NCBI RefSeq assembly: GCF_001463705.1
Contig: NZ_BBWH01000020.1
Location: 96,125 to 160,124 of the forward strand
Length of the DNA stretch: 64,000 nt
Direction of reading: 5' to 3'
Source: Aureimonas sp. AU12
GTDB lineage: Bacteria; Pseudomonadota; Alphaproteobacteria; Rhizobiales; Rhizobiaceae
The notes below the pieces were generated by a model. It searched no databases. It was not told the origin of the DNA and saw only the letters and a list, made by a program, of their open reading frames with translations. The position numbers were made by a program, and so were the translations under genes. Positions within the stretch are counted from its first letter, which is position 1; each line of letters opens with the position of its first letter. Shown here in pieces: positions 1 to 8,767 of the stretch.

Positions 1-18
1 CCAGCCGCCGGTCCGCCC

Positions 19-1152
19 ATGCTCGACTTCACCTTCCAGACCGCCCGCTCGCTTCTCTGTGCGCCCGGCGCCTCCGCGCGCATCGGCGAACTCACGGCAA
101 ACCTTCACTGCCGGCACGTCCTTCTCGTCTGCGATCCCGGCGTTCTGGGGGCCGGCCTGCCGGATCGAGCGCTGGCGGGGCTGGCGGCGGCCGGCATCGC
201 GGTGACGGGTTTCACCGACGTGCGCGCCGACCCGCCGGAAGAGATCGTCGAGGCCGGCGTCGCGGCGGCCCGCGCGGCGGGGGTCGACGGGATCGTCGGG
301 CTCGGCGGCGGCTCCTCGCTCGACGTCGCCAAGCTCGTCGCGCTGCTGGCGCCGGGGACCGAGCGGCTGGACGACATCTACGGCGTCGGGCTCGCCAAGG
401 GGCCGCGCCTGCCGCTGATCCTGGCGCCCACCACCGCCGGCACGGGATCGGAGGTGACGCCGATCGCCATCGTCACCACGCGCTCGGGAGAGAAGCGCGG
501 CGTCGTCTCGCCCCCGCTGCTGCCGGACTGGGCGGTCCTCGACGCCGACCTGACGCTGAAGCTGCCGCCGCACGTCAGCGCCGCGACGGGCATCGACGCG
601 ATGGTGCACGCGGTCGAGGCGATCACCTCGAAGCGGCTGCGCAACCCGGTCTCGGATGCGCTGGCGCGCGAGGCGCTGCGGCTGATCGGCGCCAACATCC
701 GCACGGTCTGCCGCGACGGAGCGAACCGCTGGGCGCGCGAGGCGATGCTGCTCGGCTCGGCGCTGGCGGGCATGGCCTTCGCCAACGCGCCGGTCGCGGC
801 CGTCCATGCGCTGGCCTACCCCGTCGGTGCGCGCTTCCACGTGCCGCACGGCCTGTCGAACGCCATGGTGCTGCCGGGCGTCCTCGCCTTCAACGCGCCC
901 GCCGCCGCCGCCGACTATGCGGACATCGCGCAGATCCTCTTTCCCGAACATCCCGGCCGGTCGCTCGGTGAGAGCTTCGCGGCGCTCGCCGCCGAGATCG
1001 GGCTCGACATTCGCCTTCGCAGCGCCGGGATCACGGAGGCCGACCTGCCGGCCCTCGCCGAGGACGCCATGCGCCAGACGCGGCTCCTCGTGAACAATCC
1101 GCGAGAGATGAGCGAGGCCGACGCGCTCGCCATCTACCGCGCGGCGCTCTGA
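19..1152 (+). CDS. Iron-type (group III) alcohol dehydrogenase, maleylacetate-reductase-like
   Basis: A 377-residue NAD(P)-dependent oxidoreductase of the iron-containing alcohol dehydrogenase fold. The nucleotide-binding GGGS motif is near residues 97-100. The usual metal ligands are visible: D193 and H197 in GIDAMVHAVE, H263 in VHALAYP and H277 in VPHGLS. Length and motif order are typical of the family, so it should be active on a small alcohol, aldehyde or hydroxy acid. It converges with the kinase/RuBisCO-like gene pair of the apiose cluster, so membership of that pathway is possible, but no known apiose step needs such an enzyme. Only 18 bases precede the start, so an earlier start or an operon partner outside the window cannot be excluded. 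The family call is firm; the substrate is unknown. Confidence 0.85.
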   Translation: MLDFTFQTARSLLCAPGASARIGELTANLHCRHVLLVCDPGVLGAGLPDRALAGLAAAGIAVTGFTDVRADPPEEIVEAGVAAARAAGVDGIVGLGGGSSLDVAKLVALLAPGTERLDDIYGVGLAKGPRLPLILAPTTAGTGSEVTPIAIVTTRSGEKRGVVSPPLLPDWAVLDADLTLKLPPHVSAATGIDAMVHAVEAITSKRLRNPVSDALAREALRLIGANIRTVCRDGANRWAREAMLLGSALAGMAFANAPVAAVHALAYPVGARFHVPHGLSNAMVLPGVLAFNAPAAAADYADIAQILFPEHPGRSLGESFAALAAEIGLDIRLRSAGITEADLPALAEDAMRQTRLLVNNPREMSEADALAIYRAAL

Positions 1153-1177
1153 ACCTAGTGACGATCCCGCTGCCGGC

Positions 1178-2521
1178 TCAGGCGATACCGTCGCGAAGGC
1201 GCACGAAATAGTCGTCGTTGCCGACCTGGCCGCCCTTCAGGGCGATTTCCAGCCCGTCGAAGGCGGGGGTGTCGCTGTGGGCGAGCGAGACGGGCGAGCC
1301 GGGCGTCTCGGCCAGCGGAAAGCGCGGCGTCAGGGCGTGGACGTCGAGCTGGCGCAGGGCGTGGCTCGACGTGTCGCCGCCGGCGATCACCGCGCGGGTG
1401 AGCCCGGCTTCGGCGACCAGCCGCGCCTGGAGGCGGCCGAGGCCGCGCCCGATCGCGTGGCGGGCGCCGTCCTGGCCCGCGATCTCCTCGCCCAGATCGC
1501 TCGCCGGACCCATCGCGGTGTGGACGACGAGCGAGCGCCCGGCGGCGAGGCGCGCCAGGGCGTCCGTCGTCAGCGCGGCGATCGCGGCCTCGTCGCCGGC
1601 AACGAAGGCGCGGGGGTCGAACGGAACGGCGTCGAAGCCGGCGCTCGCGGCATGGTGGATCTGGCGCTCGGTGGTCGGCGAGCAGCTGCCCGAGACCACC
1701 GCGAGCCGCGCCACCGGCGGCAGGGGCGCGAACTCCGCGGTGCCCGAGATCAGCCCGTCCGCCGTCCAGGTCTCGGCCAGCGCGTATTCGACGCCCGACG
1801 AGCCGACCGCGAAGCGGCAGCCGGCCTCGATCAGGCGTTGCAGCTGGCGCCCGGCGGCGCGCTGCGTGCGCGCGTCGAGGACGTCGAGAAGGATCGCGCC
1901 GGGGTTTTGCGCCAGCGCGGCGTCGACCGCCCCGTCGGCGGCGCCTTCGCCGAGCGCCAGATGATCGACGAGCGCGACCGGGAGGTCGCTCTGGCGGGCG
2001 AGGTGACGGCGCAGATCCGCTTCGTCCATCGGCGTCACCGGATGCCGGCTCATCACCGGGTGCCTATCGATGCGGAAGACCTCGCCCCGGAAGGCGGCGA
2101 AGAGTTCGCCGAAGGCGGTGTAGCGCTTCAACTGCGGTGCGCCGACGACGATCGGCACGGGGCGACCACCGAAGGCGGTGCGGCCGAGCTCGATGGCGCG
2201 CCCGATATTGCCGAAGGTGGGCGAGGAATCGAAGGTCGAGCAGACCTTGTAATGGCTGATCCCGGCGCCCTGTGCCGCCAGCCATGCGAAGGCGGGGGCC
2301 AGATGCCGGTCCATCCAGTCCGGCGTCTCGGAGCGGCTAGTGCCGGCGATGCCCAGCGCCCGCACGTCGGGAAAGCGCGCGCGCTGCGCGTCGGTCGGTC
2401 GGTCGAGGAAGAGCACGGTCTCGACGCCGCGCAGCGCCAGCGCCTCCATCACGTCGGTCGAGCCGGTGAGATCGTCGCCATAGAAGGTGAGGAGGAGGGG
2501 GGTGGACATGGCGGGTTCCAT
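1178..2521 (-). CDS. oiaK: DUF1537 four-carbon acid sugar kinase, probable 3-oxo-isoapionate kinase
   Basis: About 447 residues with the two-domain DUF1537 kinase layout. An N-terminal substrate-binding motif GDDLTGSTD lies near residues 15-23. The C-terminal ATP-binding half has a GGDTSSHALRQL segment and an ending with KGGQVG. Members phosphorylate four-carbon acid sugars; OiaK phosphorylates 3-oxo-isoapionate at the 4-position in D-apiose breakdown. The start chosen (ATG ending at 2521) overlaps the RuBisCO-like gene stop by one base (TGATG), implying translational coupling; a second ATG four codons in is an alternative. The function is inferred from the RuBisCO-like partner and the apionate genes nearby; sequence alone shows only the family. 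Confidence 0.8.
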   Translation of the reverse strand: MEPAMSTPLLLTFYGDDLTGSTDVMEALALRGVETVLFLDRPTDAQRARFPDVRALGIAGTSRSETPDWMDRHLAPAFAWLAAQGAGISHYKVCSTFDSSPTFGNIGRAIELGRTAFGGRPVPIVVGAPQLKRYTAFGELFAAFRGEVFRIDRHPVMSRHPVTPMDEADLRRHLARQSDLPVALVDHLALGEGAADGAVDAALAQNPGAILLDVLDARTQRAAGRQLQRLIEAGCRFAVGSSGVEYALAETWTADGLISGTAEFAPLPPVARLAVVSGSCSPTTERQIHHAASAGFDAVPFDPRAFVAGDEAAIAALTTDALARLAAGRSLVVHTAMGPASDLGEEIAGQDGARHAIGRGLGRLQARLVAEAGLTRAVIAGGDTSSHALRQLDVHALTPRFPLAETPGSPVSLAHSDTPAFDGLEIALKGGQVGNDDYFVRLRDGIA

Positions 2522-3810
2522 CAGGTGGCCGGCGAGCCGGGCGTGACCGGCGTGCCGCCGAACTTCTTGAGCGAGGCGGCGAGTTCGGGATGCTCGCGGG
2601 CGTAGACGGCGAGATCGATGCCGGCGCGCGCGGCCTCCCAGGCCTGTGTGACCGCGCGCACCCCGTCCGCCGGGCCGCCGGGATGGCTGACGACGCCGCC
2701 GCCGCACAAATACAGGAGATCGGTCGAGCCGCCGGTGACACGGAAGGTCTCCGGCGCCTGCCCGCCCCACTGGCCCGAGCAGACCACGGGCAGCGGACGA
2801 TCCTCCGGCTTGAAGAGCGGTTTCCGCAGCGCCTCGAAGGAGCGCACGAAGGAGGCGTCGGGCTCCCAGTATTTCGCGGCGATGCCGTTGATCTGGAACT
2901 GGTCGACGCCGAGCAGCCGCCAGATCGTCTCGTAGACCGGGAAGTCGAGGCCGAGGGCGGGATGGCGGGTGAGGATGTCCCAGCCGTTGCGGTGGGCGTG
3001 CAGCGCCAGCCCCGAGCGCTTGCGCAGGAAGAGCATGGCGCCCATGCCGATCGAGTTGATGTTGACCACGGCCGCGTTGCCGCCGGCCGCCAGCACCGCG
3101 TCGTGGTTGCGCATCATCTCGTCGGGATCGGTGGCCGAGATGCCGAAGGCCATCATCACCTTCTTGCCGGTGCGCTGCTCGTGGTCGAGGATCACGGGCA
3201 TCACCGCCTTCACGCGGGCCTCGAGGCTCGAATAGGCCGGGCTCATCAGCTTCTCGTCGTCCTTGACGAAATCGACGCCGGCCTCGGCCAGGTCGCGAAT
3301 CATCGCGGCCGACTGCTCGGGCAGGAGGCCGAGCGCCGGCTTGACGATGGTGCCGATGATCGGCCGGTCGCGCGGCACGCCGCTGAGCGCGAAGGAGCCC
3401 TCGATGCCGAATTGCGGGCCGGGATAGCGGGTCGCGAAGGCCGGCGGCAGCTTGAGCCCGACGACGCGGATGCCGGTGAAGCCCTTGATGGCATAGACGC
3501 CGTTGATCGCGATCGTCATCAGCGCGGCGAGATCGGTGCCGACGGCGTCGAGGGGATAGGCGATGTCGGCCTCGCCGCGGCGGTAGGGGCCGGGGCGGCC
3601 CGCCGCCTCGCGGCCGAAGCCGGGCTCGTCGGTGGTGCCGAGATCGCGCAGGCTCAGAACCCGCGCGGCGACGCGGGCCTTCAGCTCCGGCGTCTCGCCC
3701 GGCAGCGCCACGAAGGTGCCGGTGGACTGGTCGCTGGCGATCTTGGTGGCGAGCGCCTCAATCGATCCGGCGGTCTCGATCCGGTAGGTGACGACGATCT
3801 CGTCCCGCAT
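2521..3810 (-). CDS. RuBisCO-like protein, probable 3-oxo-isoapionate-4-phosphate decarboxylase or transcarboxylase/hydrolase
   Basis: A 429-residue homologue of the RuBisCO large chain. The carbamylation and magnesium site is kept as K183, D185 and E186 in FVKDDEKL, and the HAHR motif (271-274) matches the His-Arg pair of RuBisCO. The GTIVKPALGL segment keeps the first active-site lysine (K157) but has Ala where RuBisCO has its second lysine. A later HSG-like loop is replaced by QINGIAAKYWE. SGQ and GGGVVSHP phosphate-binding segments remain. It can therefore enolise but is not a CO2-fixing RuBisCO. In apiose pathways two such proteins are known: OiaX (decarboxylase to L-erythrulose 1-phosphate) and OiaT (transcarboxylase/hydrolase to 3-phosphoglycerate and glycolate). 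I cannot tell which this is. It is the first gene of a leftward operon with the DUF1537 kinase. Confidence 0.88.
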   Translation of the reverse strand: MRDEIVVTYRIETAGSIEALATKIASDQSTGTFVALPGETPELKARVAARVLSLRDLGTTDEPGFGREAAGRPGPYRRGEADIAYPLDAVGTDLAALMTIAINGVYAIKGFTGIRVVGLKLPPAFATRYPGPQFGIEGSFALSGVPRDRPIIGTIVKPALGLLPEQSAAMIRDLAEAGVDFVKDDEKLMSPAYSSLEARVKAVMPVILDHEQRTGKKVMMAFGISATDPDEMMRNHDAVLAAGGNAAVVNINSIGMGAMLFLRKRSGLALHAHRNGWDILTRHPALGLDFPVYETIWRLLGVDQFQINGIAAKYWEPDASFVRSFEALRKPLFKPEDRPLPVVCSGQWGGQAPETFRVTGGSTDLLYLCGGGVVSHPGGPADGVRAVTQAWEAARAGIDLAVYAREHPELAASLKKFGGTPVTPGSPAT

Positions 3811-3862
3811 CCTATCTGTCCCTTCCCGGCCTGCACGGCCCTATCGAACTGTCCGGCTTGTC

Positions 3863-3881
3863 TGGTATCGTCATCATACCA
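3863..3881. promoter_or_regulatory. Inverted repeat, candidate operator for the divergent NanR-like regulator
   Basis: TGGTATCGTCATCATACCA: two TGGTAT/ATACCA arms around a seven-base centre, in the 130-bp divergent region between the RuBisCO-like gene (leftward) and the regulator (rightward). E. coli NanR, which the regulator resembles, binds GGTATA repeats. A related site occurs at 13455-13471 before the transporter gene. Binding itself is inferred. Confidence 0.55.
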
Positions 3882-3940
3882 AACCGACGCAGAGCGCTTG
3901 CGGTCCGCGTCGGGCGGCCCCCTTCGGAGACCCCGACCTC

Positions 3941-4651
3941 ATGAGCGTTCCCGTCGAGCCGATCGTGCGCCGCAAGCTCTCGGCCGAGGTCTTCGTGCGG
4001 CTGAAGGCGATGATCACAGGCGGCGACCTGCAGCCGGGCGATGCCATGCCCTCCGAGCGCGAGCTGATGGAGCGCTTCGGCGTCGGCCGGCCGGCGATCC
4101 GCGAGGCCATGCAGGCCCTCGCCGGGATCGGGCTTCTGGCGATCTCGCACGGCGAGCGGGCGCGGGTGCTGGCGATGACGCCGCGTTCGCTCTTCGGGCA
4201 GGTGGACGCGGCCGCCGAGATCATGCTGCAGACCTCGCCGGCGGCGCTCGGTCATCTGAAGGAGGCCCGCATCTTCTTCGAGCGCGGGCTCGTGGTGCAG
4301 GCGGCGGCCAAGGCCGGGCCGGAGGACGTGGCGGCGCTGGAGGAGCTTCTTCTCGTGCAGCGCGCGGCGCTCGGCCAGGCCGAGACCTTCATCGCCGCCG
4401 ACATGCGCTTCCACCAGCGCATCGCCGCCATTCCCGGCAACCCGATCTTCGAGGCGGTGGCCGAGTCCATGCTCGGCTGGCTCAAGCAGTATCACACGGA
4501 GATGCTGATCTGGACCGGCAAGGAGAACCTGACGCTCGTCGAGCACGAGGAGATCGTGGCCGCCATCCGCGCCCGCGACCCGCAGGCGGCGGAGGCCGCG
4601 ATGGTGCGCCATCTCGAACGCTCGCGGGCGCTCTACGTGCACGCGGGGTAG
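3941..4651 (+). CDS. GntR/FadR-family (FCD) transcriptional regulator, NanR-like
   Basis: A 236-residue regulator. An N-terminal winged helix (about 10-80) contains the GntR signature PSERELMERFGVGRPAIREA and NGERARV-like SHGERARV. A C-terminal FCD helical domain (about 95-230) carries the metal/ligand residues expected in ADMRFHQ, VEHEEIV and MVRHLE. The wording of both domains, including AxIPGNPIFEAV, is close to E. coli NanR. The ATG at 3941 follows GGAGA at 3926-3930; upstream in-frame codons cross the divergent promoter and are unlikely to be used. It probably represses the apiose genes and senses a pathway intermediate. The ligand is unknown. Confidence 0.85.
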   Translation: MSVPVEPIVRRKLSAEVFVRLKAMITGGDLQPGDAMPSERELMERFGVGRPAIREAMQALAGIGLLAISHGERARVLAMTPRSLFGQVDAAAEIMLQTSPAALGHLKEARIFFERGLVVQAAAKAGPEDVAALEELLLVQRAALGQAETFIAADMRFHQRIAAIPGNPIFEAVAESMLGWLKQYHTEMLIWTGKENLTLVEHEEIVAAIRARDPQAAEAAMVRHLERSRALYVHAG

Positions 4652-4704
4652 GACGGTCGAGCCACCGGACGGTCGGATCGGGTCCCGATGAGACGGTGCC
4701 GGCA

Positions 4705-6699
4705 TCAGCGGACCAGCCGGGCGACGGCGTAGGGGCCGAGCGCGAGCGTGCCGGAGGCCGGCTGCGACGGCGGCATGGCGCCGGCTGCGGCGATGTCGAA
4801 GCGCGCGACGTCGAGCACGCGCAACTCGGCATCCGCCCACGCGTCGCCGAGTTGCGCCGTCTGATCCTCGCCGGTGAGGTTGGCAAGCCAGAGTTCCGTC
4901 GTGCCGTCGCCCCGCAGGGCCGCGAACCCGTCGATGCGGCCGGGCTCGCCCGACGTGACGCTGCGGCGCGGGCAACCGGCGAGCGCGGCGAGCGCCTGCG
5001 CCACGTGGAACTGCGGCACCACGCCCGTCTCCGAAAGCAGCCCGCGCGGGCCGGCGAAGGCCGCGCCTGTCCAGACCGCGACGTCGCTGGATCCCAACCG
5101 CGCGGCGATGCCGACGAGCCAGGCCGCGGCGAAGAGGCCGCGCTGGCGCGGGTCGTCGCCGGCCATGGCGATGCGGCGGCGCCCGGGGTTCGCCATGGTG
5201 CGCGAGCCATAGGGGTTCTGGCGCATGCCGATCGTGGTGGGGCCGAGATGGTAGGGTCTGGCGCCCATCAGGGCGCGCGCCGTGCGGGTGATGAAGGGCA
5301 GGGCCTCCAGCGTCTGCATCACCGAGAGATCGTCGGCGGCGTGGACGATGGGGCAGGTGGCGTGGGTGACGAAGTCGAGGGCCTCCACCGGCACGCGCTT
5401 GCGGTTGAGCTCGGTGAAATAGCTGAACATGCCGCCGCCGAGCGTCACATCGGGAAAGGCGGCGCGGGCGGCATGGTAGACCTCGGCGAGCGGCGGGCAG
5501 GCCGGCCAGGCGCTGCCGGGCGGCGTCGACTGGCGGTCCACCGACGGGCCGACGATGACGGCGTCGAGGCGCAGGCCGCTGGCGCGAACGAGCGCGGCGA
5601 GGTCGGGCAGCTCGGCGGCGGGGTCACGCAGGCCGGGCACCACGCATTCGAGATGGATCGCGGCTTGCGGCAGCGCCTCGGCGAGGCGCGCGAGGGCGGC
5701 GAGTTCGCCCGCGCCGTGGCCGGCCACGGGATCGAAATGGAGGAGGAGGTGCCGGGGCGCGAGGGCGCGCAGATGCGGAAGCGCGGCCAGCGCGGCCTCG
5801 ACCTCGGCCGGCGCGGTCGCGATGCCGAAGCTTGGCATCGGAGGGGCGGCAGTTTCATCGAGCGAGATTTCGACGGCGGTGCGCCCGCCGGCGTGCGTTG
5901 GGGGCTTCGCGCCGGTGGTGGCGGTGGCGCTGGCATGCCCGGTCCCTGTCGCCTTGCTCACCCCCGACACGCCCTCGGTCGGCGCCGTTCCCGCGATCTC
6001 CAGCACGATCCGCTGGCGCATCAACTCGCCGGCCGGCAGCGTATAAGGCCAAGGCAGGGCGAGCGGGCGGACATAGGTCTTGTAGGAGGCGTCGGACCAG
6101 GCGCGCTGGTCCTCCATCTCGAACGTGTCGCCCTCCATCGTGCAGGTGGCCGTCACGCCCGCCGTCACCTCGTGGGCGATGGCGCGCATGTCCTGGAAGG
6201 GCTGCCAGGGTTCGATGAGATCGGGAAAGCGCGCAGGCTCCAGGCTGCCGTCGACATGGGTGACGCTCGCGGGCCGGCCGGCCAGCGCCTCTACGGGATG
6301 GAGGATGCAGAAGCCACAGCGGTTGGTCTCGAAGGCGGCGTCGGGCACCGCCTCCACCGCGAAGACGAGGCGAACGGCATCGCCCGACACCTCGGCCATG
6401 ATTTCGGCGGCAAAGCGCAGCGTCGCGCCGGCCTCAGTGCGGCAGGCCGCGCGGTAGCGCACCGTGAAGCCGGCTTCGGTCTCCTCCACCGCGAGGTCTT
6501 CGACATCAGGCGCATGGGTGCCCCAGTCGCGGTCGCGTACGACATAGGCCACCGCGCGCAGCACCTCGATGCCGCGCCAGCGAAGGGTGCGAAGGCCCCC
6601 CGCAACGAGGTCCGCGGTGAGTTCGCCCGCTGCGAGACGCCGGCTTTCTGGCGGCGGCTCGGTGGTGCCGGTGAGCTTGAGGCGGGTGGCAGCGTCCAT
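4705..6699 (-). CDS. apnL: Probable D-apionate lactonase (ApnL)
   Basis: A 664-residue protein. The N-terminal half (about 1-300) is beta-rich and has signatures such as FCILHPVEAL and MEDQRAWSDASYKTY. The C-terminal half reads as an alpha/beta barrel with SYFTELNRKRVP, THATCPIVHAADD and TIGMRQNPYGSRTMANPGRRR. I recognise this as the family that hydrolyses D-apionolactone to D-apionate. Assignment rests on that resemblance plus the flanking apiose dehydrogenase and apionate oxidoisomerase. It is third in a leftward run after them, five bases behind the dehydrogenase stop, with GGAGG upstream of the ATG inside that gene's end. No signal peptide, so cytoplasmic. It converges with the regulator gene. 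Confidence 0.78.
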   Translation of the reverse strand: MDAATRLKLTGTTEPPPESRRLAAGELTADLVAGGLRTLRWRGIEVLRAVAYVVRDRDWGTHAPDVEDLAVEETEAGFTVRYRAACRTEAGATLRFAAEIMAEVSGDAVRLVFAVEAVPDAAFETNRCGFCILHPVEALAGRPASVTHVDGSLEPARFPDLIEPWQPFQDMRAIAHEVTAGVTATCTMEGDTFEMEDQRAWSDASYKTYVRPLALPWPYTLPAGELMRQRIVLEIAGTAPTEGVSGVSKATGTGHASATATTGAKPPTHAGGRTAVEISLDETAAPPMPSFGIATAPAEVEAALAALPHLRALAPRHLLLHFDPVAGHGAGELAALARLAEALPQAAIHLECVVPGLRDPAAELPDLAALVRASGLRLDAVIVGPSVDRQSTPPGSAWPACPPLAEVYHAARAAFPDVTLGGGMFSYFTELNRKRVPVEALDFVTHATCPIVHAADDLSVMQTLEALPFITRTARALMGARPYHLGPTTIGMRQNPYGSRTMANPGRRRIAMAGDDPRQRGLFAAAWLVGIAARLGSSDVAVWTGAAFAGPRGLLSETGVVPQFHVAQALAALAGCPRRSVTSGEPGRIDGFAALRGDGTTELWLANLTGEDQTAQLGDAWADAELRVLDVARFDIAAAGAMPPSQPASGTLALGPYAVARLVR

Positions 6700-6704
6700 C
6701 GGGG

Positions 6705-7736
6705 TCAGACCTCCGTGGCGGGATCGACGGTGCGCCCGGTGGCGGCGGAGAGATAGGCGGCCTCGACCAGCGCCAGCGTCTTCAGGTTGTCGGCGCCGGA
6801 CGTATCGGGCGCGGACCCCGCGCGCAGGCACTCGACGAAGTGCCGCTGGATGAGGAGGACGCTTTCCTGGATGTTGTGCCAGGGGCGCGAGGCCCAGGGC
6901 AGGAGTTCGGGCGAGACGTCCTCGTGGCGCGTGCCGACGCTCGTGGTGACGCTCAAGCGATAGCCGGGTCCGAGCTTCAGCGAGCCCGCCGCGCCGTCGA
7001 TCTCGACCAGCGTCTGGGGGAACAGCTCCTCCTCGGCGCGCGTCGCGTAGGAACAGTCGACGACGCTCGTCATCGCGCCCGCATGCGCGAGCAGCATGGT
7101 CGCCACGTCCTCGCCGCGGATCGCCGGATTGACGCGGGCCGTGCGCGCGGTGATCGCCGCCGCATCGCCGAAGAGGAAGCGGGCGACGTCGAGCGAGTGG
7201 ATGCCGAGATCCTCGATGATGAAGCGCTCGCCCTCCGCCAGATAGGGCTGGCCGGAAAAGACGTCGTAGGCCGAGCGGAACGAGACGCGGCCGAAGAAGG
7301 GCGCGCCGATATCGCCGGCTTCCAGCACCCGCTTCACCGCGAGGATGGCGCTCTGCCAACGGAAGTTCTCGTGCACCATCAGCGGCACGCCCGCCGCCTC
7401 GCAGGCCGCGACCATGGCGCGCGCGTCGGCCATCGTCGGGGCGAAGGGCTTCTGGCAGATCACCGGGATCCCGAGCGAGGCCGCGAGTTCCACGAGCGCC
7501 CGGTGGCTCGGCGCGGTGGTGGCGATGTCGACGAAGTCCGGCCGGACCTCGCGCAGCATGGTCTCGGCGTCTGCGTAGCGCGCCGCGATGCCGAACTGTT
7601 GGCCCACCGCTGCCAGCCGCGCGGGATCGCGGTCGCAGATCGCCGTGATCGAAGCGCCGGGCAGCTGGGCCCAGGCATGCATCTGGTTCACCGCGAAGAA
7701 ACCGCAGCCGATGAGGGCGCCGCGAAGGGTCGTCAT
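6705..7736 (-). CDS. apsD: Gfo/Idh/MocA oxidoreductase, probable D-apiose dehydrogenase
   Basis: A 343-residue NAD(P)-dependent sugar dehydrogenase. The Rossmann nucleotide motif is LIGCGFFA (8-15). The catalytic lysine K96 sits in CQKPFAP, and D176 and H180 in EDLGIHSLD are the usual catalytic pair of this family. The C-terminal domain is of the GFO_IDH_MocA_C type. In apiose catabolism ApsD oxidises D-apiose to D-apionolactone, the substrate of the lactonase encoded just downstream. The gene follows the oxidoisomerase after a 73-base gap. The specific substrate is inferred from neighbours; many related enzymes use other sugars. Confidence 0.78.
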   Translation of the reverse strand: MTTLRGALIGCGFFAVNQMHAWAQLPGASITAICDRDPARLAAVGQQFGIAARYADAETMLREVRPDFVDIATTAPSHRALVELAASLGIPVICQKPFAPTMADARAMVAACEAAGVPLMVHENFRWQSAILAVKRVLEAGDIGAPFFGRVSFRSAYDVFSGQPYLAEGERFIIEDLGIHSLDVARFLFGDAAAITARTARVNPAIRGEDVATMLLAHAGAMTSVVDCSYATRAEEELFPQTLVEIDGAAGSLKLGPGYRLSVTTSVGTRHEDVSPELLPWASRPWHNIQESVLLIQRHFVECLRAGSAPDTSGADNLKTLALVEAAYLSAATGRTVDPATEV

Positions 7737-7809
7737 GCCGTCACTCCGTCGAAAATCGATGTCGCCCGCCGCCTCGGAACCGACCGGGGCGGCGGAAGGG
7801 GCGCAGGCC

Positions 7810-8637
7810 TCAGGTGATGCGCTGGATGGAATCGGCGAGTTCCTTGGGCTCGAAGACGCGCTTCCAGTCGTCCTTCATCAGCGCCGGCTTGCCGAACTCG
7901 ATCGCCTTGTTGCAGGCGTCGGAGAAGACGCCGGGCGTCTCCTCGAAGATCACGGCGCCGAGCACGTTCATGTGGCCGAGCAGGAAGTCGCGGGCCGCCT
8001 CCTTCGGCACGCCGCGCCGGACCACCTCGTCCATCGCCTCGCGCATGACGTCGAGCAGCGAGGCGCAGACCGTTTCCGACAGGCCGGGCTCGAGCAGCGC
8101 CATCTGCTCGACGGTGATGCGATGCGAGCGCATCACCGGCGCCCAGATCACCTTTGCGACCTCCTCGCCCAGCGCATAGTGCGCCTCCGGCCCCTGCATC
8201 AGCGAGGAGACGATGTGCTGCTTGGCGGCCACGCCGCCGAAGAAGTCGCGCTTGGCGGCCGGGTCGGTCTCGTCGTTGAAGATCGGCGGATGGCAGGGAT
8301 GGGTGACGAAATAGGTGAGGTCGGGGCGCACCGGTAGGTGGCCGGCGAAGGGCGCGGCGGCGTCGAGCACCACGACGATCGTGCCGGGCTTGAGGTCCTT
8401 CTCGATGCCGGCGGCGACCTTGCCGATGAGCGTGTCGGGCACCGCCAGCACCACGACCTCGGCGCCGTCGAGGGCTTGCCCCGCGGGCACGCAGTCGAAG
8501 CCGAGACCGGTCTTCAGGCGCTCCTGGCCGGCGGGGCTGAGCTCGACATGCGCCACGTCGAAGCGCGAGCCCTTGAGGTTGGAGGAGAGCCGGTAGCCCA
8601 TCTTGCCGCCGGCACCGAACAGGGCGATCTTGGTCAT
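7810..8637 (-). CDS. apnO: Probable D-apionate oxidoisomerase (ApnO)
   Basis: A 275-residue NAD-binding protein of the phosphogluconate-dehydrogenase-like/ApnO family, with the dinucleotide motif GAGGKMG (8-14). Later segments FVTHPCHPPIFND and APVMRSHRITVEQMALLEPG are characteristic of this family. ApnO oxidises and isomerises D-apionate to 3-oxo-isoapionate, which the DUF1537 kinase would then phosphorylate. The chosen ATG follows a purine-rich GAGAAAGAAG sequence; an in-frame upstream extension to 8745 has no homology and was rejected. It heads a three-gene run apnO-apsD-apnL, separated from the transporter genes by 130 bases that contain an inverted repeat. Confidence 0.8.
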   Translation of the reverse strand: MTKIALFGAGGKMGYRLSSNLKGSRFDVAHVELSPAGQERLKTGLGFDCVPAGQALDGAEVVVLAVPDTLIGKVAAGIEKDLKPGTIVVVLDAAAPFAGHLPVRPDLTYFVTHPCHPPIFNDETDPAAKRDFFGGVAAKQHIVSSLMQGPEAHYALGEEVAKVIWAPVMRSHRITVEQMALLEPGLSETVCASLLDVMREAMDEVVRRGVPKEAARDFLLGHMNVLGAVIFEETPGVFSDACNKAIEFGKPALMKDDWKRVFEPKELADSIQRIT

Positions 8638-8715
8638 GGCTGCTTCTTTCTCTGGAATGCGAAGGCAGGGGTGGAGGACGGAGCGCGACGATCCCCGTCG
8701 CGATCGCGCGGGCGA

Positions 8716-8760
8716 CCATTCCGATCGCAATTGCGCAGGCGCCAATTCCGACCGGAATGG
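8716..8760. repeat. Short inverted repeat between transporter and apionate genes
   Basis: CCATTCCG (8716-8723) and CGGAATGG (8753-8760) form an 8-bp stem around a 29-base GC-rich loop, in the gap between the permease stop and apnO. There is no T-tract, so it is not a good terminator. It might stabilise or attenuate the transcript. Confidence 0.3.
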
Positions 8761-8767
8761 CGCGGGT

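Noticed and set aside
2521..3810. Genuine CO2-fixing RuBisCO large subunit
   Set aside because: The second active-site lysine and the conserved His loop are replaced, no small-subunit or phosphoribulokinase genes are near, and the partner is a DUF1537 kinase.
2590..6756. Very long rightward open frame (over 1,300 codons) across the RuBisCO-like, regulator and lactonase genes
   Set aside because: It is antisense to or out of frame with clear genes, has Arg/Gly/His-rich composition typical of high-GC shadow frames, and has no homology.
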